Source of the DNA: DIGJ01 sp041739345
GTDB lineage: Bacteria; Bacillota; Clostridia; Lachnospirales; Lachnospiraceae
Reading direction: 5' to 3'
Assembly: GCA_041739345.1 (NCBI GenBank)
Contig: JBGSNZ010000017.1
Location: 39,412 to 103,411, forward strand
Length of the DNA: 64,000 nt
The notes below the pieces were generated by a model that saw nothing but the letters and a program-made list of their open reading frames with translations, made no database searches and was not told where the DNA came from. The first letter of the stretch is position 1, and every line of letters begins with the position of its first letter. Below are positions 7,723 through 17,500 of this stretch, piece by piece. The position numbers and the translations under genes were made by a program.

Positions 7723-9834
7723 ATGGAAAAGAATGTAATTGAACAAGTTTTTGCAAAAGATGTTTTTAATGATGCAGTAATGAGGGAACGTCTTCCAAAA
7801 CCAATTTATAAGAAATTAAAAGAGACAATTGATAAAGATATGGAGCTTGATTCTGATATTGCTGGTGCTGTTGCACACGCAATGAAGGAATGGGCACTTG
7901 AGCGAGGTGCAACTCACTATACGCATTGGTTCCAGCCAATGACAGGTATTACAGCAGAAAAGCATGATTCCTTTTTATCACCAACAAGTGATGGTGGTGT
8001 AATAATGGAATTCTCCGGAAAAGAATTGGTAAAGGGTGAACCAGATGCGTCATCTTTCCCATCTGGAGGTCTACGTGCAACATTTGAAGCAAGAGGTTAT
8101 ACAGCGTGGGATTGTACATCACCAGCCTTCTTAAAAGAAGATGCTGCAGGTGTTACCTTATGTATTCCAACAGCTTTTTGTGCCTATACAGGAGAAGCTT
8201 TGGATAAAAAGACGCCACTTCTTCGTTCCATGGAAGCAATCAGCAATCAGGCAGTTCGTGTTCTTAAGTTATTTGGACACGATGATGTTGACAATGTATC
8301 TTGTTCCGTAGGACCTGAGCAGGAATACTTTTTAATTGACCGCGATAATTATTTGAAAAGAGACGATTTAATTTATACAGGACGTACTTTATTTGGTGCA
8401 ATGCCTCCAAAGGGTCAGGAATTAGATGACCATTATTTTGGTTCCATCAAAGAAAGAATTGCATCTTTCATGAAAGAGTTAAATCTTGAATGCTGGAAAC
8501 TTGGTATTCTTGCAAAAACACAGCATAATGAAGTTGCTCCAGCACAGCATGAAATGGCTCCAATTTTCTCAACTGCAAATATTGCAACGGATCATAACCA
8601 GTTGGTTATGGAGCTGATGAAGAAAGTTGCTAAGCGTCATGGATTGGAATGCTTGCTTCATGAAAAACCATTTGCAGGTGTGAATGGCTCTGGTAAACAT
8701 GACAACTGGTCTTTGGTTACCAATACAGGAAAGAATCTTTTAGATCCAGGTAAGACACCACATGAAAATATTCAGTTCTTACTTATATTAGCTGCAGTAA
8801 TTCGTGCAGTAGATGAAAATGCAGGACTTCTTCGTCTTTCTGCTTCCAATCCGGGAAATGATCACCGTCTTGGAGCAAATGAAGCACCACCTGCTATTAT
8901 CTCAATTTATTTGGGAGAACAATTACAGGATGTTATTTCACAGTTAATTGAAACTGGTGAAGCAAAATCCAGCAAACAGGGCGGAAGATTAAATACTGGT
9001 GTAAACACATTACCTGACTTTAAAAAGGATGCAACTGACCGTAACCGTACATCACCATTTGCATTTACTGGAAATAAGTTTGAATTTCGTATGGTAGCGT
9101 CCTCACTTTCTGTAGCAGGACCAAACACTGTGTTAAATACAATTGTAGCAGATGTATTAGCAGATATGGCAGATCAATTAGAGAGTGCTGATAATTTTGA
9201 CCTTGCGGTACATGATTTAATTAAGAAAACATTGTCAGAGCATGAAAGAGTAATCTTTAATGGAAATGGATATTCAGAAGGATGGTTAAAAGAAGCAGAG
9301 GCACGTGGTCTTCCAAATGTTAAGACAATGGTAGATGCAATTCCATTCCTTGTTGAAGAAAAAACAGTTTCTATGTTTGAAAAATATCATGTATTATCAA
9401 GAACTGAACTTGAATCACGTGCAGAAATTCATTATGAGGCATATGCAAAAGCAATTAACATTGAAGCTAAAACAATGATTGATATGGTTAACAGGAAATA
9501 TATACCTAGCATCATTATGTATACTACCAATTTAGCAAAATCAATCAATGAAATTAAGAGTGCATGTGATATGGCGGATGTTTCTGTTCAAGAAGGACTC
9601 TTAAAAGAAAGCTCGGCATTACTTGCAACAGTAAAAAAAGCGTTAGAAACATTAAAAACAGTAACGAAAAACGCTGGAGAAATCGAAGAAGCAAAAGAAC
9701 AGGCAATATACTTTAAGGATGTTGTGTTTGAAGCAATGGGCAATTTAAGAAAGCCTGTTGATGAATTAGAAATGGTCGTAGATAAGAACTACTGGCCAGT
9801 ACCATCTTATGGCGATATGTTATTTGAGGTTTAA
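7723..9834 (+). CDS. glnN: Glutamine synthetase type III
   Basis: 703-residue glutamine synthetase III that condenses ammonia and glutamate with ATP in the cytosol. The length is typical of the type III class, well above the ~450 residues of type I. Visible signatures are the GSIII N-terminal DVFNDAVMRERLPK segment, THWFQPMTG, PSGGLRATFEARGYTAWDCTSPAF, GPEQEYFLID, NEVAPAQHE with the following ATDHNQ, KPFAGVNGSGKHDNWS and NPGNDHRLGANEAPPA. The start has AAAGGAAGG upstream. It is monocistronic with a long terminator hairpin. No GlnR or GlnK neighbours are seen, so regulation is not evident here. Confidence 0.96.
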   Translation: MEKNVIEQVFAKDVFNDAVMRERLPKPIYKKLKETIDKDMELDSDIAGAVAHAMKEWALERGATHYTHWFQPMTGITAEKHDSFLSPTSDGGVIMEFSGKELVKGEPDASSFPSGGLRATFEARGYTAWDCTSPAFLKEDAAGVTLCIPTAFCAYTGEALDKKTPLLRSMEAISNQAVRVLKLFGHDDVDNVSCSVGPEQEYFLIDRDNYLKRDDLIYTGRTLFGAMPPKGQELDDHYFGSIKERIASFMKELNLECWKLGILAKTQHNEVAPAQHEMAPIFSTANIATDHNQLVMELMKKVAKRHGLECLLHEKPFAGVNGSGKHDNWSLVTNTGKNLLDPGKTPHENIQFLLILAAVIRAVDENAGLLRLSASNPGNDHRLGANEAPPAIISIYLGEQLQDVISQLIETGEAKSSKQGGRLNTGVNTLPDFKKDATDRNRTSPFAFTGNKFEFRMVASSLSVAGPNTVLNTIVADVLADMADQLESADNFDLAVHDLIKKTLSEHERVIFNGNGYSEGWLKEAEARGLPNVKTMVDAIPFLVEEKTVSMFEKYHVLSRTELESRAEIHYEAYAKAINIEAKTMIDMVNRKYIPSIIMYTTNLAKSINEIKSACDMADVSVQEGLLKESSALLATVKKALETLKTVTKNAGEIEEAKEQAIYFKDVVFEAMGNLRKPVDELEMVVDKNYWPVPSYGDMLFEV

Positions 9835-9886
9835 ATATAATAGGTGTGGCTTGGATTTTGATTTTTCCAACTCCTAAGAAATAAAG

Positions 9887-9964
9887 CAGAGTATCGATTT
9901 AGATTGCTGCATGCTATTGTACTAGAATAGCATGCAAGGTTTAAATCGATACTCTGTTTTTTTT
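9887..9964 (+). terminator. Long hairpin terminator after glnN
   Basis: CAGAGTATCGATTTA (9887-9901) pairs with its complement ending at 9956. An inner GCATGCTAT/ATAGCATGC stem lies in between, and T8 follows. Confidence 0.85.
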
Positions 9965-10103
9965 ATAGTCAAAAAAGAATGCGTTTGCTTTGTATGAAGG
10001 ATTTACGAAATTTTACGTTCTTTTTACCTAAATAAAATAGAAAAATTCCCATAATAAGCTATGATGATAGTAGAAATCTATACATAGAAAAGAGAATGTA
10101 GAT

Positions 10104-11855
10104 ATGAACGATAGCAAAGAATTAGTAAATGAATTTATAGAAATTTTAGAAAATAGAATGGTGTTTCCTGTCTATCAACCGATAGTATCTCTAGACGATG
10201 GAGCAATACTTGGTTATGAGGCGCTAAGCAGGATAAGTAAGGAAAATACGGATTTTAATATCACCAGCCTTTTTAAAATGGCAGAGGAATGTGGAAAAGT
10301 ATGGGAATTAGAAGGCGTCTGCAGAAAGCAATCATTAAAAAATGCAACGGATAAGCCTGTCAATACGAAACTTTTTCTAAATGTTGATCCCAACGTGATT
10401 CATGATGAGAAATTTAAAGCAGGACTAACATACAAATATCTGGAAAGATATAATCTGACACCCGATGATATTATATTTGAAATTACGGAAAGGAGTTCAA
10501 TTGAAGATGCAGATACGTTTAAGACAACGATACAACATTATAAATGCCAAAACTTTAAAATAGCCATAGATGATTTTGGAGAAGGGTATGCAGGTGTAAA
10601 CAGAGTATGTGCGGTCTTACCTGATTACATAAAATTAGACATGGCAATTGTGCGAGATATTGATAAAAATTGTGTAAAGCAAGCATTAGTGAAAAATATG
10701 GTTTGCCTGTGTCAGGAAATTCATATCAATATGATCGCAGAAGGCATTGAAACAGCAGCTGAATTGAAAGAATTGATTCATTTGGGAGTTCCTTTTGGAC
10801 AAGGATATTTTCTACAGACTCCAAGCCCTAAGATGGGTGATATATCAAAAGAATGCAAGGATATGATTACGGAATACACTCTGCATAATAAAAAAAATGT
10901 GTTGAAACAATCTATATTGGGAAATGTAGGAACTATTTGCAAATCGAAAATGACGACTACTTTAGAAACTTCGGCACACATACTATATGAGCTTGTATCA
11001 AATGATCCTACAATTACAGAGATTTGTGTTTTAAATGAAAATAATGGTGTAATGGGAATTTGCACAAGGGTAGAATTATTAGGCCATTTTGGTGGAAGAT
11101 ACGGGTATAATCTGAATTTAAAAAGAACGGCAAAACATATTATGAATCGCGAGTATCTAAAGGTTGATATTAATACATCAATCGAGAATGTATCTAAAAT
11201 GGCACTAGCACGTCCGATTGAACATTTGTATGATGCAGTAGTTGTGACTCAAAATGAAAACTATGTGGGGGTTGTAACGGTTAAAGATTTGTTGGAAACA
11301 GCAATCACGATACAACTATCACGCGCGGTTGATGCAAATCCACTTACCGGATTGCCAGGAAACAGAGTGATTGAAAAGTGTATTTTTGAACATATTGTGG
11401 ATATAAATCCATATGTAATTATCTATTTGGATGTAGATAATTTTAAAGCGTATAATGATATTTATGGATTTAATAATGGAGATATCATGATAAAGACAGT
11501 GGTAAATTGTATGGAGCTGTCTTGCAAGAATAATGAATTTATGGGGCATATAGGCGGAGATGATTTTGTTATCATCTGTGATTATTGGGAAGCAGAAGGA
11601 CTTTGCCAGAATATTATTGATATATTCAGTGGCTCCATTCAAAGCTTGTATAGGGAAGATGACTGGAAAAACCGATATGTCATTTCGAAAAACAGAAGTG
11701 GATATGATGAAAAAATTCCAATTGTATCTTTATCGATTGCAGGACTTACGAATAAACATAATGATTATAAAAATATGGATATGTTTTCTCATCAAATTGC
11801 TTACGTAAAGAAAAAATGTAAGCAAATAGAAGGTAATTTTTATTGTATATTATAA
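10104..11855 (+). CDS. EAL-CBS-GGDEF c-di-GMP signalling protein
   Basis: 583-residue soluble protein. The EAL phosphodiesterase domain (about 10-250) keeps YEALSR, NVDPN, EITERSS, IDDFGEGYAG, KLDMAIV and IAEGIET. A CBS-pair-like region follows at about 270-395. A C-terminal GGDEF domain (about 400-583) has DANPLTGLPGN, LDVDNFKAYND and the active-site variant GGDDF. Both catalytic domains look intact, so the protein could make and destroy c-di-GMP, with the CBS region as a nucleotide sensor. There are no membrane segments. The start at 10104 follows AGAGAATG, a modest ribosome site. It is monocistronic. Confidence 0.88.
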   Translation: MNDSKELVNEFIEILENRMVFPVYQPIVSLDDGAILGYEALSRISKENTDFNITSLFKMAEECGKVWELEGVCRKQSLKNATDKPVNTKLFLNVDPNVIHDEKFKAGLTYKYLERYNLTPDDIIFEITERSSIEDADTFKTTIQHYKCQNFKIAIDDFGEGYAGVNRVCAVLPDYIKLDMAIVRDIDKNCVKQALVKNMVCLCQEIHINMIAEGIETAAELKELIHLGVPFGQGYFLQTPSPKMGDISKECKDMITEYTLHNKKNVLKQSILGNVGTICKSKMTTTLETSAHILYELVSNDPTITEICVLNENNGVMGICTRVELLGHFGGRYGYNLNLKRTAKHIMNREYLKVDINTSIENVSKMALARPIEHLYDAVVVTQNENYVGVVTVKDLLETAITIQLSRAVDANPLTGLPGNRVIEKCIFEHIVDINPYVIIYLDVDNFKAYNDIYGFNNGDIMIKTVVNCMELSCKNNEFMGHIGGDDFVIICDYWEAEGLCQNIIDIFSGSIQSLYREDDWKNRYVISKNRSGYDEKIPIVSLSIAGLTNKHNDYKNMDMFSHQIAYVKKKCKQIEGNFYCIL

Positions 11856-11902
11856 AAGAATAATAGGAAAATAAAATTTATTTGGAGAACCAAATTTTAT
11901 TT

Positions 11903-11931
11903 TTGACATTGAAAAAAAAGAGCAGTATAAT
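11903..11931 (+). promoter_or_regulatory. Promoter of the ArsB/NhaD-like transporter gene
   Basis: TTGACA (11903-11908), 17-base spacer, TATAAT (11926-11931). It lies inside the longest possible ORF and so supports the downstream start at 11978. Confidence 0.8.
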
Positions 11932-11977
11932 AGCGTCTGGCATTCAGAATTTACATACTAAAGAAGGGAACAACATT

Positions 11978-13249
11978 ATGGAATTTATCACATTTTTACC
12001 ACTTATCATCTTTGCTATTGTAATGGCATTAATTATAAGTGAAAAGATTAACAGAACAGTTGCAGCATTAGCCGGCGCTAGTTTAATTGTCTTAATACAT
12101 ATTTTTTCGGGTGAAACGGCTTTGGAATATATCGATTTTAATACACTAGGGGTACTAATTGGTATGATGATAATTGTCGGTATCGTAAAAAAAACGGGAA
12201 TATTTGAATACTTGGCAATCTTTGCAGCTAAGAAATCGAAAGGCAATCCATGGCGGATTTTATTAAGTCTTTGTGTTATTACTGCAATTACATCTGCATT
12301 ACTGGATAACGTTACCACCGTATTATTGATAGTACCAATGACATTTGTAATAACCCAAACCTTAGAATTGGATCCAATTCCTTTTTTAATACCAGAAATT
12401 TTAGCATCTAATATAGGTGGAACTTCTACCTTAATCGGCGATCCACCTAACATCATGATTGGAAGTGCAGCAAACCTTGACTTTATTGATTTTGTCGTTA
12501 ATTTGGCTCCAATCATTGTAATTATTTTTATTGCTACGTTTGCAGTATTAAAAATGATGTATAAAAATAAATTAGTAGTGACAGATGAAATAAAAAAGCA
12601 GATTCTTCAACTGGATGAGAAAGTCTGTATAAAGAATTACGTTCTACTTAAGAAATGTCTGCTTGTTTTAGCGGTGGTTATGGTAGGGCTTATTTTTCAT
12701 TCCAAATTCGGTTATTCCTCCGCTGTGGTAGCTTTATCTGGAGCAACATTCCTTTTATTAATCAGTGGTGAAAGTATTGACGAAGCAATGCATAGCATTG
12801 AATGGCCAACCATATTCTTTTTCTGTGGCTTATTCATATTGGTAGGTTCTTTGGAAGCAGTCGGTTGGATTGATCGATTAGCTAAAGTTATTGTTGGTCT
12901 TACAGGAAACAATCTATTATTAACCGGAATTTTGATTATTTGGTTCTCTGCAATATTCTCAGCATTTTTGGACAACATACCGTTTGTTGCCACATTAATT
13001 CCATTGATTAAAGCAATGGGTTTATCGGGTATGAATATTTCTCCTCTTTGGTGGGCAGTTTCTTTAGGAGCGTGCTTAGGCGGTAATGGAACGCTAATTG
13101 GTGCGTCTGCAAATGTAGTTGTCGCAGGAGTTGCCGAAAAACATGGCTATAAGTTATCTTTTAAAAAATACTTTAAAACGGGATTTCCATTAATGATTAT
13201 GTCAATTGTATTATCTACAGTGTATCTTGTTATTTTTTATCTAATATAA
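11978..13249 (+). CDS. ArsB/NhaD (ion transporter) superfamily membrane protein
   Basis: 423-residue polytopic transporter with ten or more hydrophobic helices. The two symmetry-related segments DNVTTVLLIVPMTF and DNIPFVATLIPLIKAMG, with the nearby GGTSTLIGDPPNIMIG and GGNGTLIGASANVVVAG hairpins, are the hallmark of the IT superfamily (ArsB, NhaD, citrate and dicarboxylate transporters, P-protein). ATG at 11978 is chosen because AGAAGGGA precedes it and a perfect promoter occupies 11903-11931, inside the longer ORF. No ars genes are adjacent, so arsenite export is not supported. A 149-residue protein follows after 16 bases. The substrate is unknown. Confidence 0.87.
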   Translation: MEFITFLPLIIFAIVMALIISEKINRTVAALAGASLIVLIHIFSGETALEYIDFNTLGVLIGMMIIVGIVKKTGIFEYLAIFAAKKSKGNPWRILLSLCVITAITSALLDNVTTVLLIVPMTFVITQTLELDPIPFLIPEILASNIGGTSTLIGDPPNIMIGSAANLDFIDFVVNLAPIIVIIFIATFAVLKMMYKNKLVVTDEIKKQILQLDEKVCIKNYVLLKKCLLVLAVVMVGLIFHSKFGYSSAVVALSGATFLLLISGESIDEAMHSIEWPTIFFFCGLFILVGSLEAVGWIDRLAKVIVGLTGNNLLLTGILIIWFSAIFSAFLDNIPFVATLIPLIKAMGLSGMNISPLWWAVSLGACLGGNGTLIGASANVVVAGVAEKHGYKLSFKKYFKTGFPLMIMSIVLSTVYLVIFYLI

Positions 13250-13265
13250 AAGGGGAGGTTTTACA

Positions 13266-13715
13266 ATGAATATTCTTTCGGCTGAGCAAGACAATATTGA
13301 TATGCTACTAACACAAATGGGGGCAGATGTAAAAAGTATCCATGGACTTATATGTTATGTACGTTTCAGAATTAATGATACGGAAATTTTTTATGTGTAT
13401 AACATAAATGCAAAGAATCAGTATTATTTGCAAAAAGTACTTCCATACCCAGTTGGGGCAGGAGTATTTACGAAGCCTTCTGAAATTGTAAATTATATCA
13501 AAGAGGATATAGAATATTATAAGAAAGCCGCTAAAAGCTCTAAATTTAATGATTTTGTAAATATCAACATGCAGCTTCATAGTACAATTCACAATATGGA
13601 AGAAGCTTACCTGAAATACAATGTGCCTCATGATAAAATGGATGCGATAGTAAGCAAAATTGATGAAATAAATCATATTTTAGATGATGTGAAAGAATTT
13701 GAAACTCAAGTTTAG
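13266..13715 (+). CDS. Uncharacterised protein cotranscribed with the transporter
   Basis: 149 residues, no signal peptide and no membrane segment, and I do not recognise the family. The N-terminal 80 residues look like an alpha/beta domain (MNILSAEQDNIDMLLTQMG, then LICYVRFRINDTEIFYVYNINA). The C-terminal 60 residues are charged and helical. It begins 16 bases after the transporter gene behind AAAAGGGGAGG, one of the strongest ribosome sites here. It may be a regulator or accessory of the transporter, but that is inference from position only. Confidence 0.75.
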   Translation: MNILSAEQDNIDMLLTQMGADVKSIHGLICYVRFRINDTEIFYVYNINAKNQYYLQKVLPYPVGAGVFTKPSEIVNYIKEDIEYYKKAAKSSKFNDFVNINMQLHSTIHNMEEAYLKYNVPHDKMDAIVSKIDEINHILDDVKEFETQV

Positions 13716-13765
13716 TAAGAGAATGATAGGCTATAGTTTGTTGTGATGCTGATTCGTTATAAAAA

Positions 13766-13858
13766 AATAGCCTGCCGATTTTGAAATACACCCCAAACGT
13801 TAGTCAAATAAATCTAACATTTGGAGGTGCATTTCAGTTTGGCAGGCTATTTTTTTTA
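13766..13858. terminator. Long bidirectional terminator between convergent genes
   Basis: AATAGCCTGCC (13766-13776) pairs with GGCAGGCTATT (13841-13851). Further imperfect arms inside (TGAAAT/ATTTCA, CACC/GGTG, GTTAG/CTAAC) nearly close the whole 86-base segment. Runs of A before and T after suit termination in both directions. Confidence 0.7.
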
Positions 13859-13866
13859 AAAAAGAG

Positions 13867-14820
13867 TTATATTTGCATAATACGAGCACAATATTCCCGA
13901 ATCAAATGAACGGAATTTTTGAATTTTGCTAGTTCATCCATTGTCATATGAATCTCTAGTACATCAGCAGCGCCAGTTCTGTTTAGCACCGTAGGAACTC
14001 CTGCAAAAACACCAGATTCTCCATATTCACCCTCTAGCAGGGTTGATACGGGTATAATTCTATTCTCATCATATAATATTGCTTTTATGATTCCTACGCA
14101 TGCAGAAGCAATACCATAATAGGTAGTTCCTTTTCGATTATAGATTTCCCAGCCTTCCCGGGTAGTTTTTCGAACGATTTCATCCAAATTAACGTCGCCA
14201 ACCAGCTCGCGATTGTCTTGAATGATATCGTTGAAGTGTTTTCCGGCAATTGTTACCGTTGACCATGGAACCATTTGAGAATCACCATGCTCTCCCATGG
14301 AATAAGCATATACACTCCTAGGATCTACATTTACCACTTCTGCAATAAAGTTTTGCAACCTTGCGGTATCAAGTGCAGTTCCAGTTCCAATGACCTGATT
14401 TTTAGGTAATCCAGATAGTTGATGGACAAAATATGCGATCATATCTACTGGATTTGAAACAACGATAAAGATACCATCAAATTCGCTAGCCATAACTGGC
14501 TCTACAATGGTTCTTATTATTTTTGCACTTATCTCCAAACTATCAAGTCTTGTCTGCCCTGCCTTTGGTGGTGCACCTGCCGTAATTACGATAATATCTA
14601 CATCTTTACAATCTGCGTACGTTCCAGTATTTACCTTTACATTACGATCCAGATATTTGATGGTATCTCTAAGGTCAAGTACTTCGCCAAGTGCTTTTTC
14701 TTCATTGATATCAATCATGAGAATCTCATCGCATACCCCTTGTGTCACCAAACTAAATGCAATAGAAGAACCAACTAATCCACAACCAATGACTGCAATT
14801 TTTGATTTTTTTATTATCAT
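13867..14820 (-). CDS. ldh: L-lactate dehydrogenase
   Basis: 317-residue NAD-dependent enzyme of the lactate/malate dehydrogenase family, reducing pyruvate to L-lactate. Motifs visible are the Rossmann GCGLVGSSIAF near the N-terminus, the NAD-site NPVD, LDTARL with the substrate Arg, and the catalytic His in GEHGDSQ. The start at 14820 is preferred to 14841 because GAAAGGA lies just upstream of it. It ends against a shared bidirectional terminator with the transporter unit. LDH rather than MDH is favoured by the overall sequence, though discrimination by the loop residue is not made here. Confidence 0.87.
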   Translation of the reverse strand: MIIKKSKIAVIGCGLVGSSIAFSLVTQGVCDEILMIDINEEKALGEVLDLRDTIKYLDRNVKVNTGTYADCKDVDIIVITAGAPPKAGQTRLDSLEISAKIIRTIVEPVMASEFDGIFIVVSNPVDMIAYFVHQLSGLPKNQVIGTGTALDTARLQNFIAEVVNVDPRSVYAYSMGEHGDSQMVPWSTVTIAGKHFNDIIQDNRELVGDVNLDEIVRKTTREGWEIYNRKGTTYYGIASACVGIIKAILYDENRIIPVSTLLEGEYGESGVFAGVPTVLNRTGAADVLEIHMTMDELAKFKNSVHLIREYCARIMQI

Positions 14821-14912
14821 AGTAATCCTTTCATAATTCATATTTTTAATAATATAAAAGATTCATTTACATAAATAGAACATTTATCTGAACGTATGGA
14901 ATATTCCAGATT

Positions 14913-14961
14913 GCAAAAAAGGCAGGAATACTATATAGCTAAGTATTCCTACCCTTTTTGC
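14913..14961 (-). terminator. Terminator of typA
   Basis: GCAAAAAAGGCAGGAATACT (14913-14932) pairs almost perfectly with 14942-14961 across a 9-base loop. On the minus strand the stem ends in a T-run. Confidence 0.8.
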
Positions 14962-14973
14962 AACTTATTTATC

Positions 14974-16812
14974 TTATTTTGATGTAGAATTACGTTTAGC
15001 GCGCATTCTAGCAGTAGGATCAAGAAGCTTCTTACGAATACGAAGACTCATTGGAGTAATTTCAAGGTACTCATCGGTATCAATATATTCTAGAGCCTGT
15101 TCAAGGCTTAAGTTACGAGGAGGTGTTAATTTAAGTGACTCATCCGCACCAGAAGAACGGGTATTGGTTAACTGTTTTCTCTTACATACGTTAACTTCGA
15201 TGTCTTCTGCCTTAGCATTTTGTCCAACAATCATACCAGCGTATACTTTTTGGCCAGCTCCAAGAAAGAGTGAACCACGTTCCTGTGCATTAAATAAACC
15301 ATAAGTGATAGTTTCACCAGATTCAAATGCAATTAAAGAACCTTGTTTACGATATTGGATTTCGCCCTTGTAAGGTGCAAATTCTTCGAATACAGAGTTG
15401 ATAATGCCGTTACCCTTGGTATCGGTCATGAACTCGCCACGATAGCCGATCAAACCTCTGGAAGGAATTAAAAACTCAAGACGAGTATATCCGCCATTCG
15501 CCATTGACATTCCTTGAAGTTCACCTTTTCTCTGGCTTAATTTTTCAATTACATTTCCTGCAAATTCCTCTGGAACATCTACAAAAGTACGTTCCATTGG
15601 CTCTAATTTGTGATTTCTTTCATCATAATGGAAAAGAACTTCTGCTTTACTTACTGCAAATTCAAAACCTTCACGTCGCATATTTTCAATCAGTACGGAT
15701 AAATGAAGTTCACCACGTCCAGAAACTTTAAAGCAGTCTGCACTTTCTGTTTCTTCAACACGTAAACTAACATCTGTATTTAATTCTCGGAATAAACGAT
15801 CTCTTAAATGACGGGATGTAATAAATTTACCTTCCTGACCAGCAAGTGGAGAATCATTTACAATGAATTCCATAGAAATTGTTGGCTCTGAAATTTTCTG
15901 GAAAGGAATTGGAACTGGATTATCTGGAGAACAAATGGTATCTCCGATGTGAATTTCCGCAATACCAGAAATAGCAACGATAGCACCAATGGTTGCTTCT
16001 ACAACTTCAACCTTTTTCAAACCATCAAATTCATAGAGCTTACTAATTTTTACGCGCTGAAATTTAGTTTTATCATGTTCATTTACCAAGACACAATCCT
16101 GATTTACTTTGATAGTACCGTTATCAACTTTACCTACTCCGATACGTCCAACGTATTCGCTATAGTCAATGGTACTAATGAGTACTTGTGTATCTGCATC
16201 TGGATCACCAACTGGCGCTGGGATGTAGTCAAGGATGGTTTCAAATAAAGGTACCATATCGGTTGGAGTCTGATTTAAATCAAGGCAAGCAACACCTGAT
16301 TTTGCAGATGCAAAGACGAAAGGACAGTCAAGCTGTTCATCATTTGCTTCCAAGTCCATAAATAATTCTAATACTTCATCAATTACTTCGTCTGGTCTTG
16401 CTTCTGGACGGTCAATTTTATTGATACATACGATAACTGGAAGGGATAATTCCAATGCCTTTTTTAAAACAAATTTTGTCTGAGGCATTGCACCTTCAAA
16501 AGCATCTACAACAAGGACAACACCATTTACCATTTTAAGTACACGTTCCACTTCGCCACCGAAGTCAGCATGTCCTGGTGTGTCAATAATATTTATTTTT
16601 GTATCCTTATAATACACAGCTGTATTTTTGGAAAGGATGGTGATTCCACGTTCTCGTTCAATATCATTGGAATCCATTACTCTTTCCATTACTGTCTGGT
16701 TACTTCTAAATACTCCACTTTGTTTTAAAAGTTCATCAACAAGTGTAGTTTTGCCATGGTCAACGTGAGCAATGATCGCGATATTACGTATATCTTCTCT
16801 CTTCTGTTTCAT
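14974..16812 (-). CDS. typA: Ribosome-associated translational GTPase TypA/BipA
   Basis: 612-residue elongation-factor-like GTPase that binds the ribosome and helps 50S assembly and stress adaptation. The GTPase domain starts with AHVDHGKT (P-loop), then RERGITILSKN (switch I), DTPGHADFGGEV (switch II) and NKIDRPEARP. Domain II, an EF-G-like domain III and the TypA-specific C-terminal domain (ending in RIRKKLLDP) follow in the usual order and length. The start is preceded by AGGAGA on the minus strand. It is a single-gene unit with its own terminator. Confidence 0.96.
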   Translation of the reverse strand: MKQKREDIRNIAIIAHVDHGKTTLVDELLKQSGVFRSNQTVMERVMDSNDIERERGITILSKNTAVYYKDTKINIIDTPGHADFGGEVERVLKMVNGVVLVVDAFEGAMPQTKFVLKKALELSLPVIVCINKIDRPEARPDEVIDEVLELFMDLEANDEQLDCPFVFASAKSGVACLDLNQTPTDMVPLFETILDYIPAPVGDPDADTQVLISTIDYSEYVGRIGVGKVDNGTIKVNQDCVLVNEHDKTKFQRVKISKLYEFDGLKKVEVVEATIGAIVAISGIAEIHIGDTICSPDNPVPIPFQKISEPTISMEFIVNDSPLAGQEGKFITSRHLRDRLFRELNTDVSLRVEETESADCFKVSGRGELHLSVLIENMRREGFEFAVSKAEVLFHYDERNHKLEPMERTFVDVPEEFAGNVIEKLSQRKGELQGMSMANGGYTRLEFLIPSRGLIGYRGEFMTDTKGNGIINSVFEEFAPYKGEIQYRKQGSLIAFESGETITYGLFNAQERGSLFLGAGQKVYAGMIVGQNAKAEDIEVNVCKRKQLTNTRSSGADESLKLTPPRNLSLEQALEYIDTDEYLEITPMSLRIRKKLLDPTARMRAKRNSTSK

Positions 16813-16954
16813 AAAAAAAATCTCCTACTTCTATATAAGAACGAATGAATGATAATTGCAAAAAAAATGCTATTTCATCATTAGGTATTAATGTACAACT
16901 TATAGAGTATAGCACACCTCATTTCAAAAAGAAAGGATAAAATTTAAATATCGG

Positions 16955-16983
16955 TTTACAAGTTGGACTTGGCATGTTAGAAT
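16955..16983 (+). promoter_or_regulatory. Promoter of rnpB
   Basis: TTTACA (16955-16960), 17-base spacer, TAGAAT (16978-16983). The RNA would begin about 8 bases later, at the P1 stem. Confidence 0.7.
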
Positions 16984-16990
16984 ACCCTTT

Positions 16991-17371
16991 GATAAGTAGC
17001 ACAGATGATCGCGCCTGCTAGTACCGAAAGGTCGCAGGTGAGGAAAGTCCGGGCTTCAAAGGGCAGGATGCCGGATAACGTCCGGTGGGGGTGACCCTAA
17101 GGAAAGTGCAACAGAAATATACCGCATTGTAACTACTTCACAGCCATTGGCTTGCGAAGCAAGACAATGTAAGGGTGGAATGGCGGGGTAAGAGCTCACC
17201 GCCTGGCTGGTAACAGACAGGGCATATGTAAACCCCATCCGAAGCAAGACCGAACAGAAAGCGATACGGCGGCCCGTCGTGCTTTCGGGTAGGTCGCTTG
17301 AGCCTGGTGGCGACATCAGGACTAGATAGATGATCATCAGATACAGAACCCGGCTTATAGTGCTACTTATT
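16991..17371 (+). ncRNA. rnpB: RNase P catalytic RNA
   Basis: This is the ribozyme that matures tRNA 5' ends. The universally conserved GAGGAAAGTCCGGGC block is at about 17039-17053. The 3' part contains the ACAGAACCCGGCTTA block. The P1 helix closes the molecule: ATAAGTAGCAC (16992-17002) pairs with GTGCTACTTAT (17360-17370). Length and layout suit a bacterial RNase P RNA; I have not assigned the A or B structural class. An ORF on the opposite strand (17056-17337) is a shadow. Confidence 0.95.
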
Positions 17372-17380
17372 CATTTTACA

Positions 17381-17411
17381 AGCGTGAAAATTTATTTTCG
17401 CGCTATTTTCT
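17381..17411 (+). terminator. Terminator of rnpB
   Basis: AGCGTGAAAAT pairs with ATTTTCGCGCT (17381-17404, one mismatch) around a very short loop, followed by ATTTTC. Confidence 0.65.
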
Positions 17412-17500
17412 TATTGTCTGAAAAAAATGTATATTAGAAAGCAAATATACAAAAAATTATCAGTGAAGGCATAAATCAGGAAAGATAGGGGAGAAAAATT

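Noticed and set aside
11882..11977. N-terminal extension of the ArsB/NhaD-like gene
   Set aside because: A perfect promoter (11903-11931) lies within it, and ATG 11978 has its own ribosome site.
11944..12516. 190-residue antisense ORF under the transporter gene
   Set aside because: It is a shadow of a conserved membrane protein on the other strand and has no ribosome site.
17056..17337. Antisense ORF of 93 residues inside the RNase P RNA gene
   Set aside because: It lies opposite a well-conserved structural RNA, has no credible ribosome site and needs no protein explanation.
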